A stretch of 64,000 nt of DNA, taken from NCBI GenBank assembly GCA_910585465.1, contig CAJUEW010000003.1, positions 124,001-188,000 on the forward strand, given 5' to 3'. Both the position numbers and the translations under genes were made by a program. The notes under the pieces are model-generated. The model was given only the letters and a program-made list of their open reading frames with translations. It was not told the origin of the DNA and searched no databases. Source of the stretch: an uncultured Lachnospiraceae bacterium. Its GTDB lineage: Bacteria; Bacillota; Clostridia; Lachnospirales; Lachnospiraceae. This document shows positions 51,418-61,152 of the stretch, one piece after another (positions within the stretch are counted from its first letter, which is position 1; the number at the start of each line of letters is the position of its first letter).

Positions 51418-52518
51418 ATGAAAAAAGTTTTTTTTATCATTAATTGTTATTCCAAAGGTGGTGGAGCGGAATCTTTGCTTACGCAGATTGTAAATCACCT
51501 GAATCCGGAAAAATACGAGATTGGTATTATGGAAATTATACATGATACCATTAAGAGGGAACCCATAAACAGCAATATTAAAATATATCCTTATTACACG
51601 CTGGCAGATGCGCCCGATCGGAAAAGTCGGATGTATTATGTGTATCATGAATGGGATAAAGTGATAGAGGAATATATCCCGCGGGATTATGATCTGTATG
51701 TTTCGTTTAACTATTTAAAACCTTCTTTTTTGCTTCCACCGGGTAAAAAATGTATTGCATGGATACATGGGGATGTATATGACCTGGCGGCTGAGGATAA
51801 AACAGAGGAAAGGCAGCTCCAGAATACTGCTTTTTATAAAGCAGATAAAATTGTGACAATCAGTGATATAACCACACAGTCTGTTCTGGATTTATTTCCG
51901 GAACACCGTGAAAAGATTCAAATTATATATAATGGAGTAGATATTGAAAGAGTTCGGAGAAAAGCTTCAGAACCGACGGATATTAAGCTGCAGCACCCGG
52001 CTGTCATGGCAGTGGGACGTCTGGATGAAAATAAGAACCCGCTCAGGCTGCTTGAAATATTTACAAAATTGCATGAAAAGATGCCGGATGTGCATTTGTA
52101 TTATCTGGGATATGGGAATCTGGAAGACAGAGTACGTGAACAAAGCCGGTTATATGGTATAGAAAACAGAGTGCATTTGCTGGGATATCATGATAATCCA
52201 TTTCCGATTATGGTTCAGTGCGATGTGATGGGAATGTTTTCTCTGGCGGAAGGTTTTCCTATGGCGCTGCTTGAATCGGTGGCGTTGGGAAAAATGTTTG
52301 TGTCATCTGTAATAGGTGGGGCAAGGATACTGGCAAATGGCGGAGAGTGCGGCAGAGTAACGGAAACAGATAAAGATGCTGTACAGGCATTCGTTGAGAT
52401 ATTGCAGGGGGATAAAAAAATACAGGGACAAAAGTGCAGAGAAGTCATAAAAAAATTTGGACTGAATGAATATATAAAACAAATAGAAAACCTGTTTGAT
52501 AATGTAATCGGAGGATAG
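51418..52518 (+). CDS. Family 4 glycosyltransferase
   Basis: The 366-residue GT-B enzyme has the N-terminal SKGGGAESLLTQIVNHL and the C-terminal sugar-nucleotide site AVGRLDENKNPLRLLEIF, then SLAEGFPMALLESVALGK with the E-x7-E motif. It would transfer a sugar to the growing repeat unit. The 92-base gap before it contains only a short weak ORF. Confidence 0.92.
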   Translation: MKKVFFIINCYSKGGGAESLLTQIVNHLNPEKYEIGIMEIIHDTIKREPINSNIKIYPYYTLADAPDRKSRMYYVYHEWDKVIEEYIPRDYDLYVSFNYLKPSFLLPPGKKCIAWIHGDVYDLAAEDKTEERQLQNTAFYKADKIVTISDITTQSVLDLFPEHREKIQIIYNGVDIERVRRKASEPTDIKLQHPAVMAVGRLDENKNPLRLLEIFTKLHEKMPDVHLYYLGYGNLEDRVREQSRLYGIENRVHLLGYHDNPFPIMVQCDVMGMFSLAEGFPMALLESVALGKMFVSSVIGGARILANGGECGRVTETDKDAVQAFVEILQGDKKIQGQKCREVIKKFGLNEYIKQIENLFDNVIGG

Positions 52519-52524
52519 CGCAGA

Positions 52525-53682
52525 ATGTATACTTTAGAACAGTTTGAGCAGGATGTGAATAACAGTGCAGGACTCGTATGTTATGGAACAGGCAGACGGT
52601 TTCAGAGGTTTGTGGAGGAATTTGCCAAACTAAATATATTAAAAAAGCTCCTGTACTGTGTGGATGCTGATGAAAGGAAGCATCATACAAAAATGGAAAT
52701 AGAAGGAAAATGCATTCCTGTTTATCCGCCGGAGGTTTTAGCTTCGATAAAAAATAAGAACATCGTATTATTAATAACAAATCTTTATTATGGTGAAGTG
52801 CTGGACAGTCTGAAAAAAGAAGGATATACAGAGGGGATTCGGTATTACTGCTTTACGCATTTGTACGGGATGTTTTTAGAAGAAAAGGCTATGATGAAAA
52901 AGATTCCTTCAAATATAAAAGTAACATCAGAGCCGGTAATACCTAAGAAAATTCATTATTGCTGGTTTGGGGGCGCTCCTCTTCCTGATAAATATCAAGT
53001 ATGGCTGGAAAGCTGGAAAAAGTATTGCCCGGATTATGAAATCATCCGCTGGGATGAGAGCAATTATGATATCAGAAAGAACAGATATATGCATGAGGCC
53101 TATCAGTGTAAAAAGTGGGGGTTTGTACCTGATTATGCCCGGCTGGATATTGTATATGAGCATGGCGGCATTTATATGGACACAGATGTTGAACTTGTGG
53201 CAAATTTGGATGATATGCTGTATCAGAAAGCGTATTTTGGTTTTGAACGGGAAGAATATGTAGCGCTTGGCCTGGGATTTGGAGCGGTGAAAGGTATGCC
53301 CATGATAGCGGAAATGAGAGAATTTTATGAAAGCCATCATTTCTTGGATGCGATGGGAAGACCAAATCTGACAGCCAGTCCTGTCTATCAAACAGAGTAT
53401 TTAATAAAAAAAGGTTTAAAACTGAATGGAGAGTACCAACGTATTGGTGATGCGGTAATATATCCAGAAAAAATGCTCAGTGGGAAATGCTCTTATACGA
53501 GACGTATTCGGCTGGCATCTTATACGAAGTCCATTCATCATTATGACGCAAGCTGGGCGGACGATGAATGGAAAGAACGTAATAAAAGGTTTGAACAGGA
53601 AATGAACAGTGGATCGGATTATGAAGATGTACTGACGATGAACAGTTCCGGTATGACAATCCGAAAATCATTCATTATTTGA
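52525..53682 (+). CDS. Family 32-type glycosyltransferase with N-terminal Rossmann-like domain
   Basis: Residues 1-125 form a small Rossmann-like domain (GLVCYGTGRRFQRFVEEFA). From about residue 135 a GT32-like catalytic domain follows: IPKKIHYCWFGGAPLPDKY, FVPDYARLDIVYEHGGIYMDTDVEL with the DxD motif. It is typical of capsule and mannosyltransferase-like loci. It follows the GT4 gene after 6 bases. Confidence 0.88.
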   Translation: MYTLEQFEQDVNNSAGLVCYGTGRRFQRFVEEFAKLNILKKLLYCVDADERKHHTKMEIEGKCIPVYPPEVLASIKNKNIVLLITNLYYGEVLDSLKKEGYTEGIRYYCFTHLYGMFLEEKAMMKKIPSNIKVTSEPVIPKKIHYCWFGGAPLPDKYQVWLESWKKYCPDYEIIRWDESNYDIRKNRYMHEAYQCKKWGFVPDYARLDIVYEHGGIYMDTDVELVANLDDMLYQKAYFGFEREEYVALGLGFGAVKGMPMIAEMREFYESHHFLDAMGRPNLTASPVYQTEYLIKKGLKLNGEYQRIGDAVIYPEKMLSGKCSYTRRIRLASYTKSIHHYDASWADDEWKERNKRFEQEMNSGSDYEDVLTMNSSGMTIRKSFII

Positions 53683-53688
53683 AAATAT

Positions 53689-53796
53689 ATGCCGATAACA
53701 TTAAATTTATTATTTATTGTGACAGCATGGTATTTATTGAAAAAACAAAAAAACGATAAAGAAGCACATGTGTATGCATATAGAAAGCAATGCTGA
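53689..53796 (+). CDS. Possible 35-residue membrane peptide
   Basis: An ATG at 53689 opens a short hydrophobic peptide (ITLNLLFIVTAWYLL, then KKQKNDK). It has no clear ribosome site and may be a chance ORF in the 142-base gap. Confidence 0.2.
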   Translation: MPITLNLLFIVTAWYLLKKQKNDKEAHVYAYRKQC

Positions 53797-53824
53797 ATGA
53801 TATATGAGGTAAGAGGGGCAGATT

Positions 53825-56320
53825 ATGAGGAAAATACAGAAACGAAAAGCGCTTGAATTAATCGGGACATTTCATGGAATGCATATGGAAATTCAAAAAC
53901 GGCTCCGGAGAAAGGAGACAGAACTGGTATTGTCGCTGCTGGCGCAATGTCAGGAAGGAGCTCTTCATCTGGGGAATTTTATTGAAGAGACAGAGGGAGA
54001 AGGCTTTATTACAGTAGGGTACATAGCGGGCTATTGTGAACTGGTTTATCAGTTTTATAAAGAGCTGGAGCTGTGCAAAGACGTAAATGCAAATAAAATA
54101 TACAAAGCTTTGCGCAGGGAGCTTTTAAAAATAGAAACCAGCATAAAAAACGATATTGCAGAACATCTGGAAATGGTTTTTCTTCCATATAAATCTTCTA
54201 TGTGGGATTCTTTGGAAAGTGTATGGCGGGCTGCAGACGAAGACCCGGAATGTGCCGCTTATGTGGTTCCTATTCCCTATTTTGAGAAAAACGCACAGGG
54301 GGAGCTTGCGACAGAACATTATGAAGGAGATCAGTTTCCGGAATATGTGCCTGTTATAGATTACCGGAATTTCGTCTTATCAGAGCGCAGACCGGACGTT
54401 GTATTTATTCATAATCCATATGATCAATATAATTATGTGACGAGTGTTCATCCGGACTACTATATTCCGGAGTTGAAAAAGCATGCTGAGAAGGTAGTTT
54501 ATATTCCTTATTACGTTTCTCCCGAGGCCGCTCCGGAAAGCCCGGAGGTTCAAAAGCAAAAAGAAGGATTTGTTATGACATCGGGCGTCCTGCAGTCCGA
54601 TATGGTTTTTTTACAATCCGAGAACATGAAGCGGCTGTATATTAATATTCTGGAAAAGAATTTTCCGGACGTAAAAAGGGATTATTGGGAGAAGAAAATT
54701 TTTGGCACAGGCTCTCCTAAGCTGGATCGTGTGTATGAAATAAAGCGGGACGACAGCAAGCTTTCTGCCTGGTGGCATTCTTTGATATATGATGAAACAG
54801 GAACACGCAGGAAAGTGATTTTTTATAATACAAGTGTTTCTGATCTGCTGAATCAGGAAAATATGATGGAGAAGATAGCCGATACACTGGCTTTTTTTGA
54901 AAAAAATAAAGAATGTGTATTGTGGTGGAGGCCCCATCCACTATATGAATCCACGCTTGCGTCCATGAGGCCCAATCTGATGGAAACCTATCAGAAAATT
55001 GTAAAGGATTTTAAAGCGAAAGGCTATGGGATTTTTGATGAAGGAGAGGACCTTGAGTGGGCGATTGCAGAGTCGGACGGATATTATGGGGACGGAAGCT
55101 CCATCGTGCAGCTATATCTGGAAACGGGCAAACCGGTATTGTATCAGGATACGAGAGTAAAAAATTCCATTGAGACACAGATCGATATTCCGGTCTGGCC
55201 CTGTGCTTTTTGCGTGGATGAGGAGGATATCTGGTTTTTACATGGGAAACTGAATTTATGGATGAAATATCATAAAAAAACAGAAAAAGCAGAAATCCTG
55301 GGGGTTGTTCCGGGGGAGGAATTTTTCAGAGAGTTTTTATATCAGGCTATTTACAAGGCCGGAAATAAAATCTACCTTATTCCATGCTGGGCCAGGGAAA
55401 TAGCAGTTTATGATATATCGGAGCACAGCTTTACAAAAATTAAATTAAAGGGAATTGAAAAATATGAAAATAAACTGCTGTTTTGCAGATGCTTCGCTGA
55501 GGGTAATAGCTTATACTGTATTCCTTTTCAGTATGGGGCGATTGTAAAAATTAATTTGTGCACGCAGGAAATAACCTATATTGATTTAAAGGACTGTTCG
55601 GAAAACGGGGAGGATTTCTATATTGGAAACGCTGTCCGGACAGGCAGTATAATAGTATGTATCTGGAACTATTCTAATCGGCTGCTGACTTTTGATATGA
55701 GAAGCGAAAAAGTAGAAATAGTGACCATAGGGGAAGAGCAGGAGCAGTATGCCCAGATCGGAAAAATAAAGGATGAATTAGTTCTTTATAATAAATTGTC
55801 AGGAAATGTCACTCTAGTATCCTTACATACAAAAAGAAAAAAAACGATAGCTAATATACAGCATAGGGCATTTTCCATGTCCGTAGTTTTTGAAGACTTA
55901 ATTATGATAGAGGAGGAAAATTCCGGACAGGTTATCTGTATGGATTCGGACGGAAGTATAAAGTATAAAAAAGAAAATAAGGAATACAGGAAAAAATCTG
56001 CTTTGGAATACAATTATACCCACGGGATAACGGCAGACGGCCCTGAGGGGGAGTTTTATTTTGATACTTCAGAATACATTTTATATGCTTTTGGACGGCC
56101 GGAAGGCATAAAGGAAACGTATTCCTTCGCTCCTGTAGGGCTTGCTGTTAATTGCACAGAAGAGATGGAGAAGAGCTTCGGGAAGCTCCGGCAGAATGAA
56201 AATGAATTATTATTGTTAAAAGAATGGGTCAAACGGGGGATGGACAGACCGGAAAGCGAAAAGATGCATCATAATTGCGGAAGGATCATAGAAAAGATTG
56301 TGAAAAAGGCTTTAGACTAG
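53825..56320 (+). CDS. CDP-glycerol-glycerophosphotransferase-like protein with beta-propeller-like tail
   Basis: The 831-residue protein has an N-terminal helical part (about 1-135), then a GT-B-like region resembling TagF/CDP-glycerol glycerophosphotransferases: KVVYIPYYVSPEA, KIFGTGSPKLDRVYE, WWRPHPL and YYGDGSSIVQLYLETGKPVLY. From about residue 490 many short strands with recurrent blade-like sequence (VYDISEHSFTKI, IVKINLCTQEITYIDL, LLTFDMRSEKVEIV) suggest a beta-propeller. It would add glycerol phosphate or a related group to the polymer. The propeller may bind substrate or partner proteins. Confidence 0.8.
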   Translation: MRKIQKRKALELIGTFHGMHMEIQKRLRRKETELVLSLLAQCQEGALHLGNFIEETEGEGFITVGYIAGYCELVYQFYKELELCKDVNANKIYKALRRELLKIETSIKNDIAEHLEMVFLPYKSSMWDSLESVWRAADEDPECAAYVVPIPYFEKNAQGELATEHYEGDQFPEYVPVIDYRNFVLSERRPDVVFIHNPYDQYNYVTSVHPDYYIPELKKHAEKVVYIPYYVSPEAAPESPEVQKQKEGFVMTSGVLQSDMVFLQSENMKRLYINILEKNFPDVKRDYWEKKIFGTGSPKLDRVYEIKRDDSKLSAWWHSLIYDETGTRRKVIFYNTSVSDLLNQENMMEKIADTLAFFEKNKECVLWWRPHPLYESTLASMRPNLMETYQKIVKDFKAKGYGIFDEGEDLEWAIAESDGYYGDGSSIVQLYLETGKPVLYQDTRVKNSIETQIDIPVWPCAFCVDEEDIWFLHGKLNLWMKYHKKTEKAEILGVVPGEEFFREFLYQAIYKAGNKIYLIPCWAREIAVYDISEHSFTKIKLKGIEKYENKLLFCRCFAEGNSLYCIPFQYGAIVKINLCTQEITYIDLKDCSENGEDFYIGNAVRTGSIIVCIWNYSNRLLTFDMRSEKVEIVTIGEEQEQYAQIGKIKDELVLYNKLSGNVTLVSLHTKRKKTIANIQHRAFSMSVVFEDLIMIEEENSGQVICMDSDGSIKYKKENKEYRKKSALEYNYTHGITADGPEGEFYFDTSEYILYAFGRPEGIKETYSFAPVGLAVNCTEEMEKSFGKLRQNENELLLLKEWVKRGMDRPESEKMHHNCGRIIEKIVKKALD

Positions 56321-56372
56321 AATTTTATGGATTCTGGAAAAAATTTGTAATCTAATAAAGGAGAAATACAAA

Positions 56373-57545
56373 ATGGAGTATAAAGAATATGTTCATTTAT
56401 GGCTGGACGGAATATATGATGAGATCGCATTCTGGAAAAACTGCATGGAGACTGGCGGAGCGGCAATCAGCAAATCCAGGTGGAAAAAGCAACTGGATAA
56501 AAACCGCAGATTCAGTCTGGAGGAAGAGCTGCCTGATAATCCGGAAAAAGTCATTCGGTTTGCGGATATTGGTTCAGGACCTCTCTCACGGTGCGGGCGC
56601 ATTACTGATAAATGTAAATTAGAAATAACCTGTATAGATCCTCTGGCGGATGTATATGAGATTTTGAAAAAAGAGAATGGCATAGACAACGGCAATCAAA
56701 TTCAGAGAGGCTTTGTGGAACTGCTGGATCAACAGTTTGACAGAGATATCTTTGATATTGTGCATATGAGCAATTCTTTGGATCACTGCTTTGATCCGGT
56801 ATACGGAATCTATCAGTTATTTCATATATGTAAGACCGGAGGAAAAATCATACTGCGTCATGCGGAAAATGAGGCATGTAATGGAAATTACGGAGGTTTA
56901 CATCAATGGAATCTGTCCCTCCATAATGAGGAAAATTCTTTTATGATCTGGAATAAGGAATACAGATATGATATTTGCAGAATCTTTGCAGATTATGCAG
57001 ACTTTGAACTGTATCCTGATATTATAGAAAAAGACGGAGTATGGAAATACAATAAGGTGGTAATTAAGAAAAGAAAGGAAGTGGCGGTGCCTCAAAGAGA
57101 CTATTTCCATATATTATTTCAAGAAATGTATGATGTTTATATGAAAACGATGTGGGATTTGACAAAAGGAGGCATGGGGAACCGTATCTGCAGGCACCGG
57201 GAAGAGCTGTGCAGAAAAATATCAGATATAAGCACAGAGACTCTGGCAGGCAGGATACCATCCGATCAGGCTGTGATCTACGGATTTGGAAAAATAGGAA
57301 AAATGTTGTTTGAAAAACTGAAGAACAGCGGATTATCAGTAGATATTATTGACAGAAGTGTGACCTCTTATGAGGGAGCCCGCTGCTTTAAAATTGACGA
57401 GTATGGATTTAATAAAAATAGTTATATTATTATTTCAGTAAATTATGATGAAGAGCTGATACGGAGAGAGCTGACAGCGCATGGGGCAGTAAATGAAAGG
57501 ATTATAAATGTGAGTGAGCTTGCAGAATATACGGACTGGAACTAA
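56373..57545 (+). CDS. Methyltransferase-like protein with C-terminal Rossmann-like domain
   Basis: The 390-residue protein has a class I methyltransferase-like core (VIRFADIGSGPLSRCG, ITCIDPLADVY, DIVHMSNSLDHC) and a C-terminal small Rossmann-like domain (AVIYGFGKIGKMLFEKLKN). The acceptor is probably a sugar or its precursor. TAAAGGAGAAA precedes the ATG. Confidence 0.78.
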   Translation: MEYKEYVHLWLDGIYDEIAFWKNCMETGGAAISKSRWKKQLDKNRRFSLEEELPDNPEKVIRFADIGSGPLSRCGRITDKCKLEITCIDPLADVYEILKKENGIDNGNQIQRGFVELLDQQFDRDIFDIVHMSNSLDHCFDPVYGIYQLFHICKTGGKIILRHAENEACNGNYGGLHQWNLSLHNEENSFMIWNKEYRYDICRIFADYADFELYPDIIEKDGVWKYNKVVIKKRKEVAVPQRDYFHILFQEMYDVYMKTMWDLTKGGMGNRICRHREELCRKISDISTETLAGRIPSDQAVIYGFGKIGKMLFEKLKNSGLSVDIIDRSVTSYEGARCFKIDEYGFNKNSYIIISVNYDEELIRRELTAHGAVNERIINVSELAEYTDWN

Positions 57546-57608
57546 GCAGGCTTCAATGGAATATAAAATGCGTAGAAAAAATAAATAAGGCAAAGGCATT
57601 ATTGAGTG

Positions 57609-58706
57609 ATGGATAAAAATAAAGCAATTATAGTTACATGGTGTTTCACAAGCTCAAATTACGGAGAGCTGTTGCAGGCATATGCTATGCAGAGTATTCT
57701 GAATAAGTTTCAGATAGAACCGGTTACGGTTTCTTTTTTAGATGCTGCTTCCAGAAAGTCGTTAAAAAAAAATACAATATATAAAGAAAATTTTATCTGG
57801 CATTATAAATTCAGAAAATTTATATCCAGACATATGGGTGCTGTTATACAATGTGAGAATAAGGAAGAGGTGGAAAAAGTATCCTCTGACGCTCACATAT
57901 ATATTTGCGGAAGCGATCAAATCTGGAACCCGGGCTATTATTCCAACAATTCCGTCTATACCTTAAAATTTGGGAAAAAGGATGCGAAGAGGATTGCCTA
58001 TGCGCCGAGCATAGGTTTAAGCAGGCTTTTAAGCAGCTATGAGAAAAGGATGGATATCATGGCGGCAGATATTCAGAAGATTGATTATATTTCAGTCAGG
58101 GAGAATACGGCAAAAAATATTTTAGCGGCCAGGACAAACAGGGATATACAGGTTGTTCTGGACCCTACACTGCTGATTTCCCGGAAAGAATGGCAGCGGC
58201 TTTCGTCTAAGAGGAGAATAAGAGAAAAATATATTTTAGTCTATGTTTTAGGAGAAATAGATATATATGAAGGGCTAATTCATCAGACGGCTGATAAATA
58301 TCAGGCAGACAGTATTATATGGCTGGATATGACAAAGGGCAATAAATTAAAAGGAGAAAAGGTCCGGAGAGTCAGAATGGCTTCTCCGGAGGATTTTCTC
58401 AATTATATTAATATGTCCTGCGCTGTGGTAACAGACTCTTTTCATGGATTAATGTTTTCCATAAAATTTAAAAAACCCTTTTATATTTTAAAAAGAAAGT
58501 ATGAGAAAAAATATTTGGGTGAAGATCCAAGGCTGGATGATATATTAGACAGACTGGATATAAAAGAGAGAGTTGTAAGGAATGGGGAGGATATTAAAAA
58601 AATGGATACCGAAATAAATTATCAAAGGATTGATACCAGACTTAAAGAAGAAAAGAAAAGATCAACAGAGTTTTTGAAAGCGGCTTTGTCAGGAGAAAAA
58701 AGGTGA
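57609..58706 (+). CDS. Polysaccharide pyruvyl transferase family protein
   Basis: The 365-residue protein starts with IVTWCFTSSNYGELLQAYAMQ and has ICGSDQIWNPGY, VLDPTLL and VTDSFHGLMFSIKF with the catalytic His. These are marks of the CsaB/pyruvyl transferase family, which adds pyruvate ketals to sugars from PEP. The ATG at 57609 follows a GTG at 57606. The FrhB-type fusion protein encoded next is a frequent partner in exopolysaccharide loci. Confidence 0.88.
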   Translation: MDKNKAIIVTWCFTSSNYGELLQAYAMQSILNKFQIEPVTVSFLDAASRKSLKKNTIYKENFIWHYKFRKFISRHMGAVIQCENKEEVEKVSSDAHIYICGSDQIWNPGYYSNNSVYTLKFGKKDAKRIAYAPSIGLSRLLSSYEKRMDIMAADIQKIDYISVRENTAKNILAARTNRDIQVVLDPTLLISRKEWQRLSSKRRIREKYILVYVLGEIDIYEGLIHQTADKYQADSIIWLDMTKGNKLKGEKVRRVRMASPEDFLNYINMSCAVVTDSFHGLMFSIKFKKPFYILKRKYEKKYLGEDPRLDDILDRLDIKERVVRNGEDIKKMDTEINYQRIDTRLKEEKKRSTEFLKAALSGEKR

Positions 58707-58753
58707 AAATGGGTAGAAACTGAATCTGGTTATTTAATGGAGGTTCTGATTTG

Positions 58754-60589
58754 ATGGATCAAATAGTAAATAAAGAACAGTGTACAGGGTGTAAAATGTG
58801 TGCAGATGTCTGTCCGGCGGAGGCTGTCAGCTATCAGACTGACAAAGAGGGGTTCTGGTATCCTGTGATAGACAAATCAAAATGTATTAATTGCAGTGCG
58901 TGTAAAAAAATATGTCCCCAGAGTAAAAATTATATAAGCGATAAATGGTATCCGGAGGTGTACTCAGCTTACAGCAAGAATGATGAAATCAGGATGAAAA
59001 GTACGTCGGGAGGAATATTTTACATATTGGCAAGGCAGATTATTATGAGGGGCGGATATGTTGTTGGATGCCGGTATGGGAAAGACTATAAAAGTGCCGG
59101 TCATATGATTGCCCATGAGATCAACGATTTGGACATGCTTATTGGATCTAAATATTTTCAGAGCGATACTCATCATATTTATGAAAAAACAAAGAAATTA
59201 CTGGAGCGGCAAAAAGAAGTATTATTTTGCGGCACTCCATGTCAGACAGCGGCGTTATATCAGTTTCTGGGCAGGGAGTATCCTAAACTAATTACCTTTG
59301 ACTTTATTTGCCTGGGAATTAATTCTCCTAAGGTTTTTAAAGCATTTGTTTCGGAACAGGAAAAAAGGCAGAAGGCAAGGGTCCGTCTTGTACAACTGAA
59401 AAACAAGAAGCAGGGATGGCACAGTCTGGCGAGTTATATGGAATTTGAAAATGGAAATACTTTTCTGAAGAATAAGGATGAAGACTGGTGGATCAAAGGA
59501 TTTATAAAAGAGAATCTCTATATGCGTCCATCATGTTACCAGTGTCAGTACAGGAAATTGCCGCGTGTTTCAGATATATCTGTGGGAGATTTTTGGGGAA
59601 TCAGGAATGTCAGTAAATCTAATTTGTTTAAAGGAGTCTCCGCGGTAATGATTAATTCAGAGAAGGGGAAGAGATTATTTGATTCAGCAAAGCCAGATTT
59701 GATTTATAAGGAAAGAAGCATGGAAGAACTGAGGCAGGGAAATCCGGCGCTGGAAAAGAACCCTGTAATGTCAGAGTACAGAGAAAAATTTTTTGAGCTT
59801 TTAAATACAATACCTTTTAGCAGGGCTGTAAAAAAGTGCAGTCCGTCAGGCGCTAAGCATATAGTTAAGGAATGTTTTCCGGCGGAAGGGATACTGCGTA
59901 TTTACAAAGAGAAGCCTTTTGAATATCTAAAGAAAAGAGAGCTTTTAGACAAAATTGATATTAAAAAATTTTTGTATTATAATTATTGTTTACCTAACAT
60001 TAAGAGGGAACAAGGGTGTTATTTGCTGATTTATAAAAACAGTGTGATTAATTTGGATGAAACTTCAAAAATATATATTTATAACAGGGATATTGAGATA
60101 GGAAAACATAAGCTAAAAAAATCAAGGGCGGAAACTTATCTGAAAATGGAAAAAAATGCACAATGGATCTCTAAAAGGGGAGGGGAACTGGCATACAATG
60201 CAACATTAAATATATGTGAGAATGCCAAATTTGAAAGTGGATATTTTACTGTTAATTCAGGAAGTGCCATTATCTGCGCCAAGCGTATTGTATTGGGCAA
60301 TGATGTGATGATTGGCAGAAATGTAATAATCCTGGACAGTGATCACCACCAGATTTTAGATGAAAATAACAGAGTGGCAAATGCGGCGCAGGACACTATA
60401 ATAGAGGATCATGTTTGGCTGGCTTCCAATACGATGGTTCTGAAGGGAGTTCGTATTGAAAAGGGAAGTATTGTAGGAGCAGGAACAATCGTTACAAAGG
60501 ATATCGGGCATAATTCAATGACAGTGGGAAATTATTCTCAGAGGACATTGAGGCAGTCTGTTAAATGGAGCAGAAAAAATGTGAAGTAA
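58754..60589 (+). CDS. Fusion: ferredoxin/FrhB-like redox protein + hexapeptide acyltransferase
   Basis: Residues 4-60 have two 4Fe-4S sites (CTGCKMCADVCP, CINCSACKKICP). Residues 75-370 match the coenzyme F420 hydrogenase beta-subunit-like (FrhB) family, with FCGTPCQTAALY and CYQCQYRKLPRVSDISVGDFWG. From about residue 440 a left-handed beta-helix acetyltransferase follows (LGNDVMIGRNVIILDSDHH, DHVWLASNTMVLKGV, GAGTIVTKD). It may couple reduction of a pyruvylated or other sugar to acylation. GGAGG lies 9 bases before ATG 58754. The joined architecture is unusual, although each half is common in such loci. Confidence 0.82.
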   Translation: MDQIVNKEQCTGCKMCADVCPAEAVSYQTDKEGFWYPVIDKSKCINCSACKKICPQSKNYISDKWYPEVYSAYSKNDEIRMKSTSGGIFYILARQIIMRGGYVVGCRYGKDYKSAGHMIAHEINDLDMLIGSKYFQSDTHHIYEKTKKLLERQKEVLFCGTPCQTAALYQFLGREYPKLITFDFICLGINSPKVFKAFVSEQEKRQKARVRLVQLKNKKQGWHSLASYMEFENGNTFLKNKDEDWWIKGFIKENLYMRPSCYQCQYRKLPRVSDISVGDFWGIRNVSKSNLFKGVSAVMINSEKGKRLFDSAKPDLIYKERSMEELRQGNPALEKNPVMSEYREKFFELLNTIPFSRAVKKCSPSGAKHIVKECFPAEGILRIYKEKPFEYLKKRELLDKIDIKKFLYYNYCLPNIKREQGCYLLIYKNSVINLDETSKIYIYNRDIEIGKHKLKKSRAETYLKMEKNAQWISKRGGELAYNATLNICENAKFESGYFTVNSGSAIICAKRIVLGNDVMIGRNVIILDSDHHQILDENNRVANAAQDTIIEDHVWLASNTMVLKGVRIEKGSIVGAGTIVTKDIGHNSMTVGNYSQRTLRQSVKWSRKNVK

Positions 60590-60636
60590 AGACATGAAGC
60601 TGTCTGATAAAACGGTGAACAGGAGGAGCAATAATA

Positions 60637-61116
60637 ATGAAAAAAAGAGGATTGCCAATTATAGCAGGAGCGGCAGGGGGAATACTGGGAGCTGCGGTTG
60701 CAGACCATCTGAGGAAAAAGAAAGTGAATGCTATAGAAGAGACGAGTGAAAAGAGAAGAGAGTTTTATCATGTTTTAGTCCAATGGCTGGCATTAAAGCA
60801 AAAAGGCAGATCACTGTCAGAATATTTTGAAAAAAATAATTATAAAACAGCCGCTATTTATGGGATGCGGGAATTAGGGGAAAGACTATATGATGAGCTT
60901 CAGGGCACGGGCGTTACCGTAAGATATATCATTGATAAAAATGCGGGACAGATTATATGCGATATTGATGTGGTTTCACCGGAGGATACGCTTGAAGATG
61001 TGGATGTAGTGGTGGTGACAGCAATACATTATTTCGATGAGATTCAAAAGGAATTGTTAAAGAGCATGACATGCGCAATTGTATCTCTTGAAGATGTTGT
61101 GTATGATATGATTTGA
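60637..61116 (+). CDS. Small membrane-anchored Rossmann-like protein
   Basis: The 159-residue protein starts with a hydrophobic, glycine-rich segment (LPIIAGAAGGILGAAVADHL). It then has a small Rossmann-like domain: AAIYGMRELGERLYDELQG, VRYIIDKNAGQ and VVVVTAIHYFDEI. The domain resembles those at the ends of neighbouring enzymes, here as a free-standing anchored version. Function is unknown; it may sense or hold a nucleotide sugar. Confidence 0.65.
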   Translation: MKKRGLPIIAGAAGGILGAAVADHLRKKKVNAIEETSEKRREFYHVLVQWLALKQKGRSLSEYFEKNNYKTAAIYGMRELGERLYDELQGTGVTVRYIIDKNAGQIICDIDVVSPEDTLEDVDVVVVTAIHYFDEIQKELLKSMTCAIVSLEDVVYDMI

Positions 61117-61152
61117 GTTCTTATATCTTAAAAAATAAGCAGGCGGGGAATT

